64,000 nt of DNA from R-RK-3 sp963834945 (GCA_963834945.1 CAWIDT010000009.1:1-64000), one strand, 5' to 3'; shown: positions 43,999-53,801, numbered from the stretch's first letter. The notes: a model not told the origin generated them from the letters alone. Translations and numbers: made by a program.

Positions 43999-44892
43999 AT
44001 GGCCAAAAAAACCGGGGCGGGCAGGGTTGCCGACGCCTCCGAAGGCATGGGCTACCTCGACCGTTTCCCACAGCGGCTGTTTCAGGTTTACGCGCCGCTC
44101 AGCGTGCTGCTCTTCGTCCTGCTGTTTCCCTTCTACTGGATGGCGATGACGACCTTCAAGCCGGACGCGGAGATGTATGACTATGAACGCTACAATCCGT
44201 TCCTGATCGCCCATCCGACGCTTGAACACCTCCACCAGCTGTTCTTCGAGACGGATTTTCCGTCCTGGATGACGAACACTCTCATCATCGCGGTGTGCTC
44301 GACCTTCATCTCGCTGTTCGCGAGCGTCTTCGCGGCCTACGCGATCGAGCGGCTGCGCTACAAGGGCGCGCGCTATTTCGGCATGGCGATCTTCCTCGCC
44401 TATCTGGTGCCGCCTTCCATCCTGTTCATTCCGCTCGCGGCCATCGTGTTTCAGCTTGGCCTGTTCGACGGCAATCTGGCGCTCATCCTGACCTATCCGA
44501 CCTTCCTGATCCCGTTCTGCACCTGGCTGCTGATGGGCTATTTCCGCACCATTCCCTATGAGCTTGAGGAATGCGCGCTGATCGATGGGGCAACGCGCCT
44601 GCAGATCCTGTGGCGCATCACCTTGCCGCTGGCCGTCCCAGGGCTGATTTCGGCCGGCATTTTCGCCTTCACGCTGTCGTGGAACGAATTCATCTACGCG
44701 CTGACCTTCATCTCCTCATCGGAGAACAAGACGATCCCTGTCGGCGCCATCACGGAGCTGGTCAATGGCGACGTCTATCACTGGGGCGCGCTGATGTCGG
44801 CGGCGCTGGTTGGTTCGGTGCCGGTGGTGATCCTATATTCATTCTTCGTCGAGTATTACGTCTCGGCCCTGACCGGCGCGGTTAAAGAATAG
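43999..44892 (+). CDS. sugar ABC transporter permease, MalG type
   Basis: The 297-residue protein has about six helices (PLSVLLFVLLFPFYWMAMTT, LIIAVCSTFISLFASVFAAY) and the EAA loop ECALIDGATRLQILWRITLP. TFKPDAEMYDYE after the first helix is the usual MalG-type periplasmic start. It completes the transporter of ATPase, binding protein and two permeases. The sugar-acid dehydratase gene follows 70 bases later on the same strand. Confidence 0.93.
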   Translation: MAKKTGAGRVADASEGMGYLDRFPQRLFQVYAPLSVLLFVLLFPFYWMAMTTFKPDAEMYDYERYNPFLIAHPTLEHLHQLFFETDFPSWMTNTLIIAVCSTFISLFASVFAAYAIERLRYKGARYFGMAIFLAYLVPPSILFIPLAAIVFQLGLFDGNLALILTYPTFLIPFCTWLLMGYFRTIPYELEECALIDGATRLQILWRITLPLAVPGLISAGIFAFTLSWNEFIYALTFISSSENKTIPVGAITELVNGDVYHWGALMSAALVGSVPVVILYSFFVEYYVSALTGAVKE

Positions 44893-44960
44893 CCCGGCGT
44901 GTCAAGCACCCGCACGATCATCAAGCCCTGTCCGGGCCCCAAGCAACGGAGAAGCGTGAC

Positions 44961-46748
44961 ATGAGCCACGACGCAAAAGGCCGGCCGCTGCGCAGCAGCC
45001 TGTGGTGGGATAACCCCGCCGATCCGGGCATGACCGCGCTCTATCTGGAGCGCTATCTGAATTACGGCCTGACGCGCGAGGAGCTGCAATCGGGCAAACC
45101 GATCATCGGCATCGCCCAGACGGGCAGCGACCTGGCGCCCTGCAACCGGCACCACATCGAGCTGGCCAGCCGTCTGCGCGATGGCATCCGCGCGGCAGGC
45201 GGCGTACCGATCGAGTTCCCCGTGCATCCCATCCAGGAAACCGGCAAGCGCCCCACGGCGGCGCTCGACCGCAACCTGGCCTATCTGGGCCTTGTCGAGG
45301 TGCTCTACGGCTATCCGCTCGACGGCGTCGTGCTGACCACCGGCTGCGACAAGACCACCCCGGCCATGCTGATGGGCGCCGCCACCGTCGACATTCCCGC
45401 CATCGTGCTCTCCGGTGGGCCGATGCTGGACGGCTATTTCGAGGGCAAGCTGGCGGGCTCTGGCACCGCAGTCTGGGAAGCGCGCCGCCGCCATGCCGCC
45501 GGCGAGATCGACTACGAGACCTTCATCGACATGGTGTCCCGCTCCGCGCCGAGCATCGGGCATTGCAATACCATGGGCACCGCCTCCTCCATGAATGCCA
45601 TGGCCGAGGCGCTCGGCATGTCCCTGCCGGGCTGCGCCGCCATTCCCGCGCCCTATCGCGAACGCGGCCAGATCGCCTATGAAACCGGCGAGCGCATCGT
45701 CGCCATGGTGCGCGAGGATTTGCGCCCTTCGCAGATCATGACCCGCGAGGCGTTCGAGAACGCCATCGTCTGCGCCTCGGCCATCGGCGCATCCACCAAT
45801 TGCCCGCCGCATATCAACGCCATCGCCCGCCATATCGGCGTCGAGCTCAACAACGACGATTGGGACCGCATCGGCTACGATATCCCGCTGCTCGTCAACA
45901 TGATGCCGGCGGGCGAATATCTGGGCGAGTCCTATTACCGCGCCGGCGGCCTGCCCGCCGTGATCGCCGAGCTGATGCGCAACGGCAAGATCCATGACGG
46001 CGCGCTGACGGTGACGGGCCGGTCGCTGGGCCAGAACAACGCCGAAGCGATGATCACCGATCCGAAGGTGATCCGCACCTTCGCCGATCCGCTGAAACAG
46101 AAGGCGGGCTTTGCGCTGCTGAAAGGCAATCTGTTCGACAATGCGATCATGAAGACCTCGGTCATCTCGGCCGATTTCCGCCGCCGCTATCTGGAGCGGC
46201 CGGGGGATGAAGGCGCCTTCGAGGGCCGAGCGATCGTCTTCGACGGGCCGGAAGATTATCACCGCCGCATCAACGCCGAAGGATTGCAGATCGACGAGAA
46301 CTGCCTGCTTGTCATCCGCTATTGCGGGCCGGTCGGCTATCCCGGCTCGGCCGAAGTGGTGAACATGCTGCCGCCCGACGCGCTGGTTCGGCGCGGCATC
46401 AATGAACTGCCCTGCATCGGCGACGGCCGGCAGAGCGGCACATCCGGCAGCCCGTCGATCCTCAACGCCTCGCCCGAAGCCGCCATCGGCGGCGGTCTGG
46501 CGCTGTTGCAAACCGGCGACCGCATCCGCATCGATCTGAACAAGCGCAGCGCCAACATCCTGATTTCGGACGAAGAGCTGGCGCGCCGCCGCCGCGATCT
46601 GAAGCTGCCCGAGCTGGTCAACCAGACGCCCTGGCAGGAAATCTATCGCGCCGGCGTGGGTCAGCTCGCCGATGGCGGCGTGCTCGAAAACGCGGTGAAA
46701 TACCAGCGCGTCGCCGAGCGTTTCGGCGTGCCCCGCAATAACCACTGA
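44961..46748 (+). CDS. IlvD/Edd-family sugar-acid dehydratase
   Basis: The 595-residue product has the three iron-sulfur cysteine regions of the family: LAPCNRHHIELA, TTGCDKTTPAMLMGAATV and GHCNTMGTASSMNAMAEALG, and the late block GDGRQSGTSGSPSILNASPE. The length and the start RSSLWWDNPADPGMTALYLE fit pentonate (xylonate/arabonate)-type dehydratases rather than IlvD (about 560 residues). It would convert an aldonate to a 2-keto-3-deoxy acid. The substrate is probably supplied by the ABC transporter before it. Confidence 0.88.
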   Translation: MSHDAKGRPLRSSLWWDNPADPGMTALYLERYLNYGLTREELQSGKPIIGIAQTGSDLAPCNRHHIELASRLRDGIRAAGGVPIEFPVHPIQETGKRPTAALDRNLAYLGLVEVLYGYPLDGVVLTTGCDKTTPAMLMGAATVDIPAIVLSGGPMLDGYFEGKLAGSGTAVWEARRRHAAGEIDYETFIDMVSRSAPSIGHCNTMGTASSMNAMAEALGMSLPGCAAIPAPYRERGQIAYETGERIVAMVREDLRPSQIMTREAFENAIVCASAIGASTNCPPHINAIARHIGVELNNDDWDRIGYDIPLLVNMMPAGEYLGESYYRAGGLPAVIAELMRNGKIHDGALTVTGRSLGQNNAEAMITDPKVIRTFADPLKQKAGFALLKGNLFDNAIMKTSVISADFRRRYLERPGDEGAFEGRAIVFDGPEDYHRRINAEGLQIDENCLLVIRYCGPVGYPGSAEVVNMLPPDALVRRGINELPCIGDGRQSGTSGSPSILNASPEAAIGGGLALLQTGDRIRIDLNKRSANILISDEELARRRRDLKLPELVNQTPWQEIYRAGVGQLADGGVLENAVKYQRVAERFGVPRNNH

Positions 46749-46791
46749 ACGGGACGGCAGGACAGATAGCACTCACACGCAAAGGTGATCC

Positions 46792-47796
46792 ATGCGCATT
46801 GTCATTACCGGAGGAACGGGCTTTGTCGGCCGCAAGCTCGCCGAGCGGCTGTTGCGCGACGGCGGGGCGGAGGCGCCGGGCGGCGGCCGGGAGACGATCT
46901 CGGAGATCGTGCTTTTCGACAACGCGGAGCCAAACCCGCCGCTGCCGAGCGATGCGCGGCTGCGGCTCGTCACCGGCGACCTCACCGACCCGGCGCAAAT
47001 CGAGGCGCTGATCACGCCGCAAACCGGCAGCATCTATCATCTTGCCGCCGTGGTGAGCGCCGGCGCCGAGGCTGACCTTGACCTGGGCTATGCCGTCAAT
47101 CTCGACGGCACGCGCCATGTGCTGAACGCCTGCCGCAAGCTCCCCGTCCCGCCGCGCCTGATGTTTGCCTCCACCGGCGCCGTCTATGGCAGCGAGCTGC
47201 CCCTCACCGTCGACGACCTGACGCCGCCCAGCCCGCGCACCTCCTATGGCGCGCAAAAAGCCGCGTGCGAGCTGTTCGTCAACGACTACACGCGGCGCGG
47301 CATCATCGACGGGCGCTCCGTCCGCCTTCCCACCATCGTCGTGCGGCCGGGACGGCCCAACAAGGCCGCCTCAACCTTTGCCTCCTCCATCCTGCGCGAG
47401 CCGCTGGCGGGGCAGACGGCAATCTGCCCCGTATCGCGTGACAGCCGCATGGCGGTCCTGTCGCCCCGGCGCCTGATCGACAATCTGATCACCGTCCACG
47501 ACATGGAAGGCGGCATACTCGGCTTCAACCGCACGGTGCTGCTGCCCTCGATCAGCGTCAGCATCGGCCGGATGGCGGATGCGCTGCGCGGGGTGGCCGG
47601 CGATGAGGTGGCGGACCGGATCATCTGGCAGCCCGACCCTTTCATCCAGAAGATCGTCAACGGCTGGCCAGCCGCCATGGAAGCCGAGCGGGCGGCGGGT
47701 CTGGGCCTTGCGGCGGACACAGACATGGAAGACATCATCACCGCCTTCATCGAGGACGACCTGCCCGCGCAGAAAACGATGGTCGCCGCCGGCTGA
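46792..47796 (+). CDS. DenD-like NAD-dependent dehydrogenase (extended SDR)
   Basis: The 334-residue protein starts MRIVITGGTGFVGRKLAERL (NAD loop), and has YHLAAVVSAGAEADLDLGY, a TGAVYGSE strand and TSYGAQKAACELFVNDY with the catalytic Tyr-x3-Lys. YGAQKAxCE and FNRTVLLPSISVSI are typical of D-erythronate dehydrogenase (DenD) relatives, which oxidise C4 or similar sugar acids. It ends the plus-strand cluster of transport and dehydration genes and converges on the SDR gene 10 bases away. Confidence 0.82.
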   Translation: MRIVITGGTGFVGRKLAERLLRDGGAEAPGGGRETISEIVLFDNAEPNPPLPSDARLRLVTGDLTDPAQIEALITPQTGSIYHLAAVVSAGAEADLDLGYAVNLDGTRHVLNACRKLPVPPRLMFASTGAVYGSELPLTVDDLTPPSPRTSYGAQKAACELFVNDYTRRGIIDGRSVRLPTIVVRPGRPNKAASTFASSILREPLAGQTAICPVSRDSRMAVLSPRRLIDNLITVHDMEGGILGFNRTVLLPSISVSIGRMADALRGVAGDEVADRIIWQPDPFIQKIVNGWPAAMEAERAAGLGLAADTDMEDIITAFIEDDLPAQKTMVAAG

Positions 47797-47805
47797 CCGC
47801 CGCCG

Positions 47806-48543
47806 CTACATCGTCCAGCCGCCGTCGATGGCGAAGCACTGGCCGGTCGCATAGCCCGACATGTCGCTTGCGAGGTAAAGCGCGAATTCGGCGATCTCCT
47901 CGGGCGTGCCGAGGCGGCCCACCGGCTGGCGCACCGCGAACTCGACCTTCGCCTCCTCATACCGGCCCGTCGCCTTCAGCCGATCCTCCAGCGAGGGCGA
48001 CTGGACGGTGCCCGGGCAGATCGCGTTCGAGCGGATGCCGCGCTTCACATAATCGGCGGCAACGGATTTGGTGATGCCGACCACCGCCGCCTTGCTGGCG
48101 CTGTAGACGAAGCGGTTCTGCACCCCGGCGATGCCGGCAACCGAACACATGTTGACGATGGAGCCGCCGCCCTTCGCCAGCATCCCCGGCAAAAATGCCT
48201 TGATGATCCGGAACATCGAGCGGGCGTTGAGATCGAGCGCCAGATCCCATTCCTCCTCCTTGGCATCGAGGATGGTGCCGGGATGGACGTAGCCGGCCAC
48301 ATTGGCGATCACGTCCACCGGCCCGATCTCGCCGGGCAGGGCTGCGATGGCGGCCGCGTCGAGCACATCCAGGCGCCGGGTCTCGATGCCGGAAACGCCG
48401 CGCAATTCCTCCAGCACCGTCATGTTGACGTCGGTCGCCGTGACGCGCGCGCCCTCCCTGGCGAAAGCCTCCGCGCACGCCCGGCCGATGCCTTGCGCCG
48501 CCGCCGTTATCAATGCTGTCTTCCCTTTAAGCCGGTCAGCCAA
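47806..48543 (-). CDS. classical SDR dehydrogenase
   Basis: The 245-residue enzyme has ALITAAAQGIGRACAEAFAR (NAD(P) loop), NVAGYVHPGTILD, the Ser of IVNMCSVAG and VYSASKAAVVGITKSVA (catalytic Tyr-x3-Lys). ATDVNMTVLEEL after the second strand gives an Asp that favours NAD. RRLDVLDAAAIAAL and CPGTVQSPSLEDRL resemble 2-keto-3-deoxy-L-fuconate and 3-hydroxybutyrate type-2 dehydrogenases. It probably continues the breakdown of the keto-deoxy acid made by the dehydratase. It is the last gene of a minus-strand group with the aminotransferase. Confidence 0.83.
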   Translation of the reverse strand: MADRLKGKTALITAAAQGIGRACAEAFAREGARVTATDVNMTVLEELRGVSGIETRRLDVLDAAAIAALPGEIGPVDVIANVAGYVHPGTILDAKEEEWDLALDLNARSMFRIIKAFLPGMLAKGGGSIVNMCSVAGIAGVQNRFVYSASKAAVVGITKSVAADYVKRGIRSNAICPGTVQSPSLEDRLKATGRYEEAKVEFAVRQPVGRLGTPEEIAEFALYLASDMSGYATGQCFAIDGGWTM

Positions 48544-48625
48544 GGCCGTTCCTCCACTTGTGTGTTGCTGCTTGTGTCCTTGAGCGGACGCATGAATTTA
48601 CATGGCTTTTCGCTGCCCGCGAAGC

Positions 48626-49738
48626 CTATCGGCCTGAGGCGGCGCGCAGCGCTTCCGGCAGAACCGCCGCGAAGGCATCCAGATCGGCGGGCTTGCCGGC
48701 GGTGACGCGGATGCAACGGTTCTGCGGCGCGGCGAAGGGCATCCGCACGAAAATGCCGCGCGCCGCGAGTTCCTCCACCATGCGCCGGGCAAAGATGACG
48801 TCGCCGCCGCAATCGATGGCGACGAAATTGGTGGCGCTCGGCAGCGGTTTCAGGCCGTTTGCCGTCGCAATTGCGGCAATCCGGCTGCGCGCCTCGCCCA
48901 CCCAGCGCTGCACCTTGGCGAGATAAGCCTGGTCGCCGAGCGCCGCCAGCGCCCCAGCCTGAGACACGCGGCTGACGCCGAAATGATTGCGCACCTTATT
49001 GAATGCGCCCGCGACCGCCTCATGCGCGATGCCATAGCCGACCCGTGCGCCCGCCATGCCATAGGCCTTAGAGAAGGTCCGCAAGCGCAGGACGCGCGGA
49101 TTTTCCACGTCGAGCGGCGGCGCGGTGCCTTCCGGCGCGAATTCCAGATAGGCCTCGTCGAGGCACAGAACGGCGCCGTCCGGGACATCGTCGATCATGC
49201 GCTGCACCGTGGCGGCATCGCTCCAGCTGCCCATCGGATTATCGGGGTTGGCCAGATAGATCAGCGGCGCGGCGGTCTCCCTGGCCCGCGCGATGAGGGC
49301 TTGCGTGTCTTCGCGGTCATCCCGATAGGGCACGAATTCGAAGCGGCCGCCAAAACCGGCGACGTGATAGTTGAATGTCGGATAGGCGCCCTGCGAGGTG
49401 ACGACCGGCGTTCCCTCCACCACGATCATGCGGACCAGATAGCCCAGGAGCGCGTCCGCGCCCTCCGCGACGATAATGTTTTCCGGAGCGACGCCATGAT
49501 GCCGCGCCAGCGCTACATTGAGATCATGGTTCTCCGGATCGGAATATTTCCAGGTGTCGGGCGCCGCGTCGCGCATGGCTGCGATGACCGAGGGCGCGGG
49601 ACCGAAAACACTCTCATTCGCCCCGATCCGCGCCCGGAACGGGCGGCCCATCCGCCGCTCCTGCGTCTCGGGCCCGACAAACGGCACGGTGGCCGGCAGC
49701 GATTGAATGAGCTGAGTAAACGGAAGCCGGACGGACAT
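48626..49738 (-). CDS. PLP-dependent aminotransferase, HisC-like
   Basis: The 370-residue protein has the small-domain start ARIGANESVFGPAPSVIAAM, the PLP phosphate region IIVAEGADALLGYLVR, YLANPDNPMGSW, CLDEAYLEFAPEG and the lysine loop LRTFSKAYGMAGARVGYG. It is closest in pattern to histidinol-phosphate aminotransferases, but the catabolic neighbourhood argues against histidine synthesis. It lies 78 bases from the ornithine-cyclodeaminase-like gene on the same strand. The two could handle an amino acid or amino sugar taken up with the carbohydrate. Confidence 0.85.
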   Translation of the reverse strand: MSVRLPFTQLIQSLPATVPFVGPETQERRMGRPFRARIGANESVFGPAPSVIAAMRDAAPDTWKYSDPENHDLNVALARHHGVAPENIIVAEGADALLGYLVRMIVVEGTPVVTSQGAYPTFNYHVAGFGGRFEFVPYRDDREDTQALIARARETAAPLIYLANPDNPMGSWSDAATVQRMIDDVPDGAVLCLDEAYLEFAPEGTAPPLDVENPRVLRLRTFSKAYGMAGARVGYGIAHEAVAGAFNKVRNHFGVSRVSQAGALAALGDQAYLAKVQRWVGEARSRIAAIATANGLKPLPSATNFVAIDCGGDVIFARRMVEELAARGIFVRMPFAAPQNRCIRVTAGKPADLDAFAAVLPEALRAASGR

Positions 49739-49816
49739 CGGAAAGCCTTCTGCGAGGGGCTGCGCCAGGCCGTCAAATTAGCAGCAGCTCCCAGGCGGAT
49801 AAAGCGTCTTGACTAT

Positions 49817-50884
49817 CTACGCCGCGCTATCGATGGGGGTATCCGCGCGCAGGATCATCCCGAACAGATCCCTTGGATCATCGGGATCGGCGAGCAGATC
49901 CAGCTCCTCGAACAGCCCGGTGCGCTCAAGCTGGTCGCGCACATAGCGCAGGGCCGAAAAATCCTCGATCGCGAAGCCGACCGAATCGAACAGCGTGATC
50001 TCTCCGGCATCGCGCCGGCCAGCGCCCGCGCCGGTCATCACCTGCCAAAGCTCGGTAACCTGGTGATCGGCGGGCAGCTGCTGAATTTCCCCCTCGATGC
50101 GCGTCTGCGGCGTGAACTCCACGAAGATGCTCGAACGCAGCAGAATATCGCGGTGCAGCTCGGTCTTGCCCGGACAGTCGCCGCCAACCGCGTTGATGTG
50201 AACGCCCGATCCGACCATGTTGTCGGTGAGGATGGTGGCATATTGCTTGTCGGCGGTGACGGTGGTGATGATCTGCGCGCCCTCCACGGCCTCTTCCGGC
50301 GACCCGCAAGGCGTGATGACGAAACCCCTGTTCGCCAGATTGCGCGCGCAGCGTTCGGTCGCCGCCGGATCGATGTCGTAAAGCCGCAGCTTGCTGACGC
50401 CGAGCAGCGCCTTGAACGCCATCGCCTGGAACTCCGATTGCGCGCCATTGCCGATGATCGCCATGCAGTCGGCACCTTCCGGCGCGAGATATTTGGCGGC
50501 CAGCGCCGAGGTCGCCCCGGTGCGCAGCGCGGTGAGGATGGTCATCTCCGACAAGAGCATCGGATAGCCGCTATTCACATCCGAAAGCACCCCGAAGGCC
50601 GTGACCGTCTGCAAGCCGTCCCGCGTGTTCTTGGGATGCCCGTTGACATATTTGAAAGCGTAGACGCTGCCGTCGCTGGTGGGCATCAGCTCGATGACGC
50701 CGTCCTTTGAATGCGATGCGATGCGCGGCGTCTTGTCGAACAGCTCCCAGCGCCTGAAATCGGCCTCCACATAGGCCGCGAGGTCCCGCAGGAAGGTTTC
50801 CATGCCGACTGTCAGCACAAGCTTCATCATGCAATCGACGCTGACGAACGGCACTATGTTGATCTTATCGTGCCTGACGACCAT
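49817..50884 (-). CDS. ornithine cyclodeaminase/mu-crystallin family protein
   Basis: The 355-residue product starts MVVRHDKINIVPFVSVDCMM and has FDKTPRIASHSKDGVIELMP, AFKYVNGHPKNTRDGLQTVT and the NAD loop MAIIGNGAQSEFQAMAFKAL, then HINAVGGDCPGKTELH. This is the long subgroup of ornithine cyclodeaminase-like enzymes, which includes tauropine, opine-like and ketimine reductases as well as cyclodeaminases. The real substrate is uncertain. It is divergent from the FadR-type regulator across 460 bases. Confidence 0.85.
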   Translation of the reverse strand: MVVRHDKINIVPFVSVDCMMKLVLTVGMETFLRDLAAYVEADFRRWELFDKTPRIASHSKDGVIELMPTSDGSVYAFKYVNGHPKNTRDGLQTVTAFGVLSDVNSGYPMLLSEMTILTALRTGATSALAAKYLAPEGADCMAIIGNGAQSEFQAMAFKALLGVSKLRLYDIDPAATERCARNLANRGFVITPCGSPEEAVEGAQIITTVTADKQYATILTDNMVGSGVHINAVGGDCPGKTELHRDILLRSSIFVEFTPQTRIEGEIQQLPADHQVTELWQVMTGAGAGRRDAGEITLFDSVGFAIEDFSALRYVRDQLERTGLFEELDLLADPDDPRDLFGMILRADTPIDSAA

Positions 50885-51348
50885 GCCACCGGCTCCTTTC
50901 TCGATGATCTAGGGCGGGATGCGGAAAAGTGTGCGCGGTTTTCCGCCAAAATCCCGCTCTAAGCGATCTAGTCCCGCCCGGCGCGGGTGACAAGACATGC
51001 CGCCAAACGTCCGGCGGCAGCATCGAACATGAGGCTTGCGGCGCGCTCACGTCGCAAGCGGCCCCCGGCGTTTCGCGGATTGCTTGCTGGCGTCGCCGCA
51101 TTCGTGTATTCGCTTAAGTCTTACGCAGGCTATCCTCTCGCCGCATCCGTAATCGTTAAAAATTCGGTGGGTGGAGCTTGGTTTTCGTGACCCTGATCGG
51201 ATATGCCGTTCAAAATCCGTTTCATATATATCAGCTTCCAGCGCACGCTTTCGATGGGGTGGGCCAAGATGATAGCCAAAATGTTTCTGACCCTGCCCGG
51301 TCCGCCGATCCTTATTGGCGCATGCCCCGCAACCCGCGTGAGCCGTTG
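50885..51348. other. divergent regulatory region with one REP-like element
   Basis: No gene is visible. The segment contains a nested palindrome (50909-50972), a long G+C-rich part and an A+T-rich stretch at 51150-51240 that is a plausible site for the divergent promoters of the ornithine-cyclodeaminase-like gene and the FadR-type gene. A FadR operator could lie here, but no clear palindrome stood out. Confidence 0.35.
50909..50972. repeat. REP-like nested palindrome
   Basis: An outer stem (AGGGCGGGAT with ATCCCGCTCT) encloses an inner stem GCGGAAAA/TTTTCCGC. The inner stem resembles CTGGAAAA/TTTTCCAG in the element at 62419, so they probably belong to one dispersed repeat family. Confidence 0.55.
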
Positions 51349-52083
51349 ATGGCGAACGCCGTGGGCGGCTTCCTGGGGCGCGGCGACGTCACGCGTTCGG
51401 TGCATGGCATGGTGACCCAGGCGATCGGCATCGACATTCTGGCCGGACGCTATCCTTCCGGCCAGGTGCTGCCGGGCGAAGACGAATTGCTGCAACGGTT
51501 CGGGGTCTCCAGGACCGCGCTGCGCGAATCGCTGAAGACCCTGGCCGCCAAGGGCATGATCGTGCCGAAGGCGCGCGTCGGCACCCGCGTGCTGCCGCAA
51601 AGCGAATGGCACATGTTCGATCCCGATATCATAGCCTGGCGCATGCAGGCCGGAATGGACATCGGCTTCATGCGGCATCTGTTCGAGATACGCCTGGCGA
51701 TCGAACCGGCCGCGGCGGCGCTCGCCTCCAGCAGGCGCAGCGACGACGAGCTTGCCCGGCTAGCCGTAAACCTGGACCATATGGCGGCCGAACCCAACGA
51801 TCCGGAACGTTTCGTTGTGGTCGATCTGGATTTTCACAAGACCATTCTCACCGCGACCGGCAATCCGCTGATGCAGTCCATCGGCGTCGTCATCGAAGCG
51901 GCACTGCGCACCGCCTTCCGGCGCAGCGCGCCGACCGATGACCCGCGCCGCCATGCCGCCTCCGTTGCGGAACATCGGCGCGTCTACGAGGCGATCGCTG
52001 CGTGCGATGCGGCCGGCGCCAGCGAGGCGATGATCACGGTGATCCGCAGGGGCGCCGCCTATGGCGGTCTTGATAAGAGTTGA
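51349..52083 (+). CDS. FadR/GntR family regulator (FCD type)
   Basis: The 244-residue protein has a winged helix (residues about 10-75: GRYPSGQVLPGEDELLQRFG, VSRTALRESLKTLAAKG) and an FCD ligand domain (FMRHLFEIRLAIEPAAAALA, DLDFHKTILTATGN, HAASVAEHRRVYEAI), in which Asp and three His can bind a metal that holds an acid ligand. FCD regulators usually sense sugar acids, matching the neighbouring dehydratase cluster, so it probably represses it. ATG 51349 is chosen; ATG 51322 is an alternative with nine more residues. Confidence 0.85.
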   Translation: MANAVGGFLGRGDVTRSVHGMVTQAIGIDILAGRYPSGQVLPGEDELLQRFGVSRTALRESLKTLAAKGMIVPKARVGTRVLPQSEWHMFDPDIIAWRMQAGMDIGFMRHLFEIRLAIEPAAAALASSRRSDDELARLAVNLDHMAAEPNDPERFVVVDLDFHKTILTATGNPLMQSIGVVIEAALRTAFRRSAPTDDPRRHAASVAEHRRVYEAIAACDAAGASEAMITVIRRGAAYGGLDKS

Positions 52084-52219
52084 ACCCGCCGCTTGTCCCG
52101 CTTTGTTTCAGCTGGAATTTTCCCTTGGCGCTCGAATTGTGGCCGCAATAGCCGAATAATCTCGCCCCGTGCCGTGTTGCACGAATCCTTAAGGACAGGT
52201 CCAACGGAGCTCAGCACGG

Positions 52220-53264
52220 ATGGATGTAGGTTTGCTTTCCCTTGCGACCGCGGTGCCGCGGCATAAGGCGGCGCAGCGTGACGTGGTTGCCAGCGCGAGG
52301 ATCGTATTTCAGGAACTCGTTCGAGGATTTCGACCGCCTCGCCGCCGTATTCTTCTCCGCCGGCATCGAGGAGCGCTACACGGTCAAGCCCTTTCCCTGG
52401 TACCTCGAAACGCAGGACTGGCCCAGCCGCACCCAGGCCTATGAGGAAGGCGCGCTGGCGCTGTTCATCGACGCGGCGGCCAAGGCGCTGGATCAGGCGG
52501 ACCTTCACGCCAGGGATGTCGATACGATCGTCACCGTATCCTCGACGGGGATAGCGGCGCCGAGCCTGGAGGCCCGCGCCATGGAGAAGCTGGCGTTTCG
52601 CGGCGATGTCATGCGCGTTCCGGTGTTTGGCCTGGGCTGCGCCGGCGGCGCAGCGGGTCTGGCGCTGGGCGCCGAGCTGGCGGCGGCACGCCCCGGCTCG
52701 GTGGTGCTCGTCGTCGCGGTCGAGCTGTGCTCGCTGTCGGTGCGGCGCGATCTGGCGACCAAGGCGAATATGGTGGCGCTGGCGCTGTTCGGCGATGGCG
52801 CCGCCGCCGCGGTGCTCCGCTCCGGTCCGGGCGGGCGCATTCAGATCGTCGAGGCCGGGCACCACACCTGGCCGGACACGCTGGACATCATGGGTTGGCG
52901 AGTCGATACGATGGGGTTCGGCGTGATCTTCGACCAGTCGATCCCGCGCTTCGCCTGGGAGCATCTGGCGGGCGCGCTGGACGGCATTCTCCAGGCGCAA
53001 GGCTTGACCCGCGCCCAGATCGCGCGGTTCGTCTGCCATCCCGGCGGCCGCAAGGTGCTCGAAGCCATCGAAGGCGCGCTCGACCTGCCGCATCAATCGC
53101 TCGACCATGAGCGCGAGGTCTTGAAACGCTTCGGCAATATGTCGGCGCCGACGGCGATGTTCGTGCTGGAGCGTGCGCTGGCCGGCGCATTGCCGGAAAC
53201 ATCGCTGCTGCTTGCGTTAGGCCCTGGCTTTACGGTCTCCACCGTGACGCTGGCCGCCGCTTGA
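52220..53264 (+). CDS. type III polyketide synthase, frameshift near 52311
   Basis: From ATG 52220 the frame reads MDVGLLSLATAVPRHKAAQR, then shifts in a TTT run near 52311; dropping one T joins it to NSFEDFDRLAAVFFSAGIEE, which runs to 53264. The restored protein of about 347 residues has the nucleophile in VFGLGCAGGAAGLALG, the catalytic His in FVCHPGGRKVLEA and the Asn in RFGNMSAPTAMFVL, the Cys-His-Asn triad. It would build an alkylresorcinol or alkylpyrone from a fatty acyl starter and malonyl-CoA. An ICMT-type methyltransferase and an MFS exporter follow on the same strand. Confidence 0.85.
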
Positions 53265-53274
53265 GGAGGCGCGC

Positions 53275-53781
53275 TTGGCGATCGCCGCCACCTGGGACCC
53301 GTTCGCGGTCGCCGTCCTCGCCTTTGTGACGCTGCAGCGCGTCGGCGAACTTGTTCTCGCGCGCCGCAACACACAGCGGCTGCTGGCGCGAGGCGCGTTC
53401 GAGGCCGCGCCGGAGCACTATCCGCTGATCGTTCTGGTGCATGCCGCGTGGCTTCTCGGCCTGTGGATTCTGGCGCCCGCAATTCACCCCAACCCGGTTT
53501 TGATCACCGTTTACGGGCTGTTGCAGGTGGCGCGCCTTTGGGTTCTGGCGACGCTCGGCGAACGCTGGACAACCCGGATCATCGTGCTGCCGGGCGCTCC
53601 CTTGCAACGCGCCGGGCCTTATCGTTTCGTCTCTCATCCGAACTATTGTGTCGTCGCAGCCGAAATCCTGCTACTGCCTTGCGCGTTCGGCCTGATCTGG
53701 TTCGCCGCGATTTTCTCGTTGCTTAATGCCGCCGTGCTGACGATCCGGATCAGGGCCGAGGAACGCTCTTTGCGCGGATAG
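53275..53781 (+). CDS. ICMT-type membrane methyltransferase
   Basis: The 168-residue product has four to five membrane helices and the C-terminal signature RAGPYRFVSHPNYCVVAAEIL, then RIRAEERSLRG, which binds SAM in isoprenylcysteine methyltransferases. It starts at TTG 53275 after a strong GAGGAGG. It is 10 bases after the polyketide synthase stop. In alkylresorcinol clusters such enzymes O-methylate the phenolic product, which is the likely role. Confidence 0.83.
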   Translation: MAIAATWDPFAVAVLAFVTLQRVGELVLARRNTQRLLARGAFEAAPEHYPLIVLVHAAWLLGLWILAPAIHPNPVLITVYGLLQVARLWVLATLGERWTTRIIVLPGAPLQRAGPYRFVSHPNYCVVAAEILLLPCAFGLIWFAAIFSLLNAAVLTIRIRAEERSLRG

Positions 53782-53801
53782 TCTCGGGAAGGGAGACCAG
53801 C

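Noticed and set aside
44856..46772. 638-codon minus-strand open frame opposite the dehydratase
   Set aside because: Pure mirror of the IlvD/Edd gene in a G+C-rich region; no ribosome binding site or domain.
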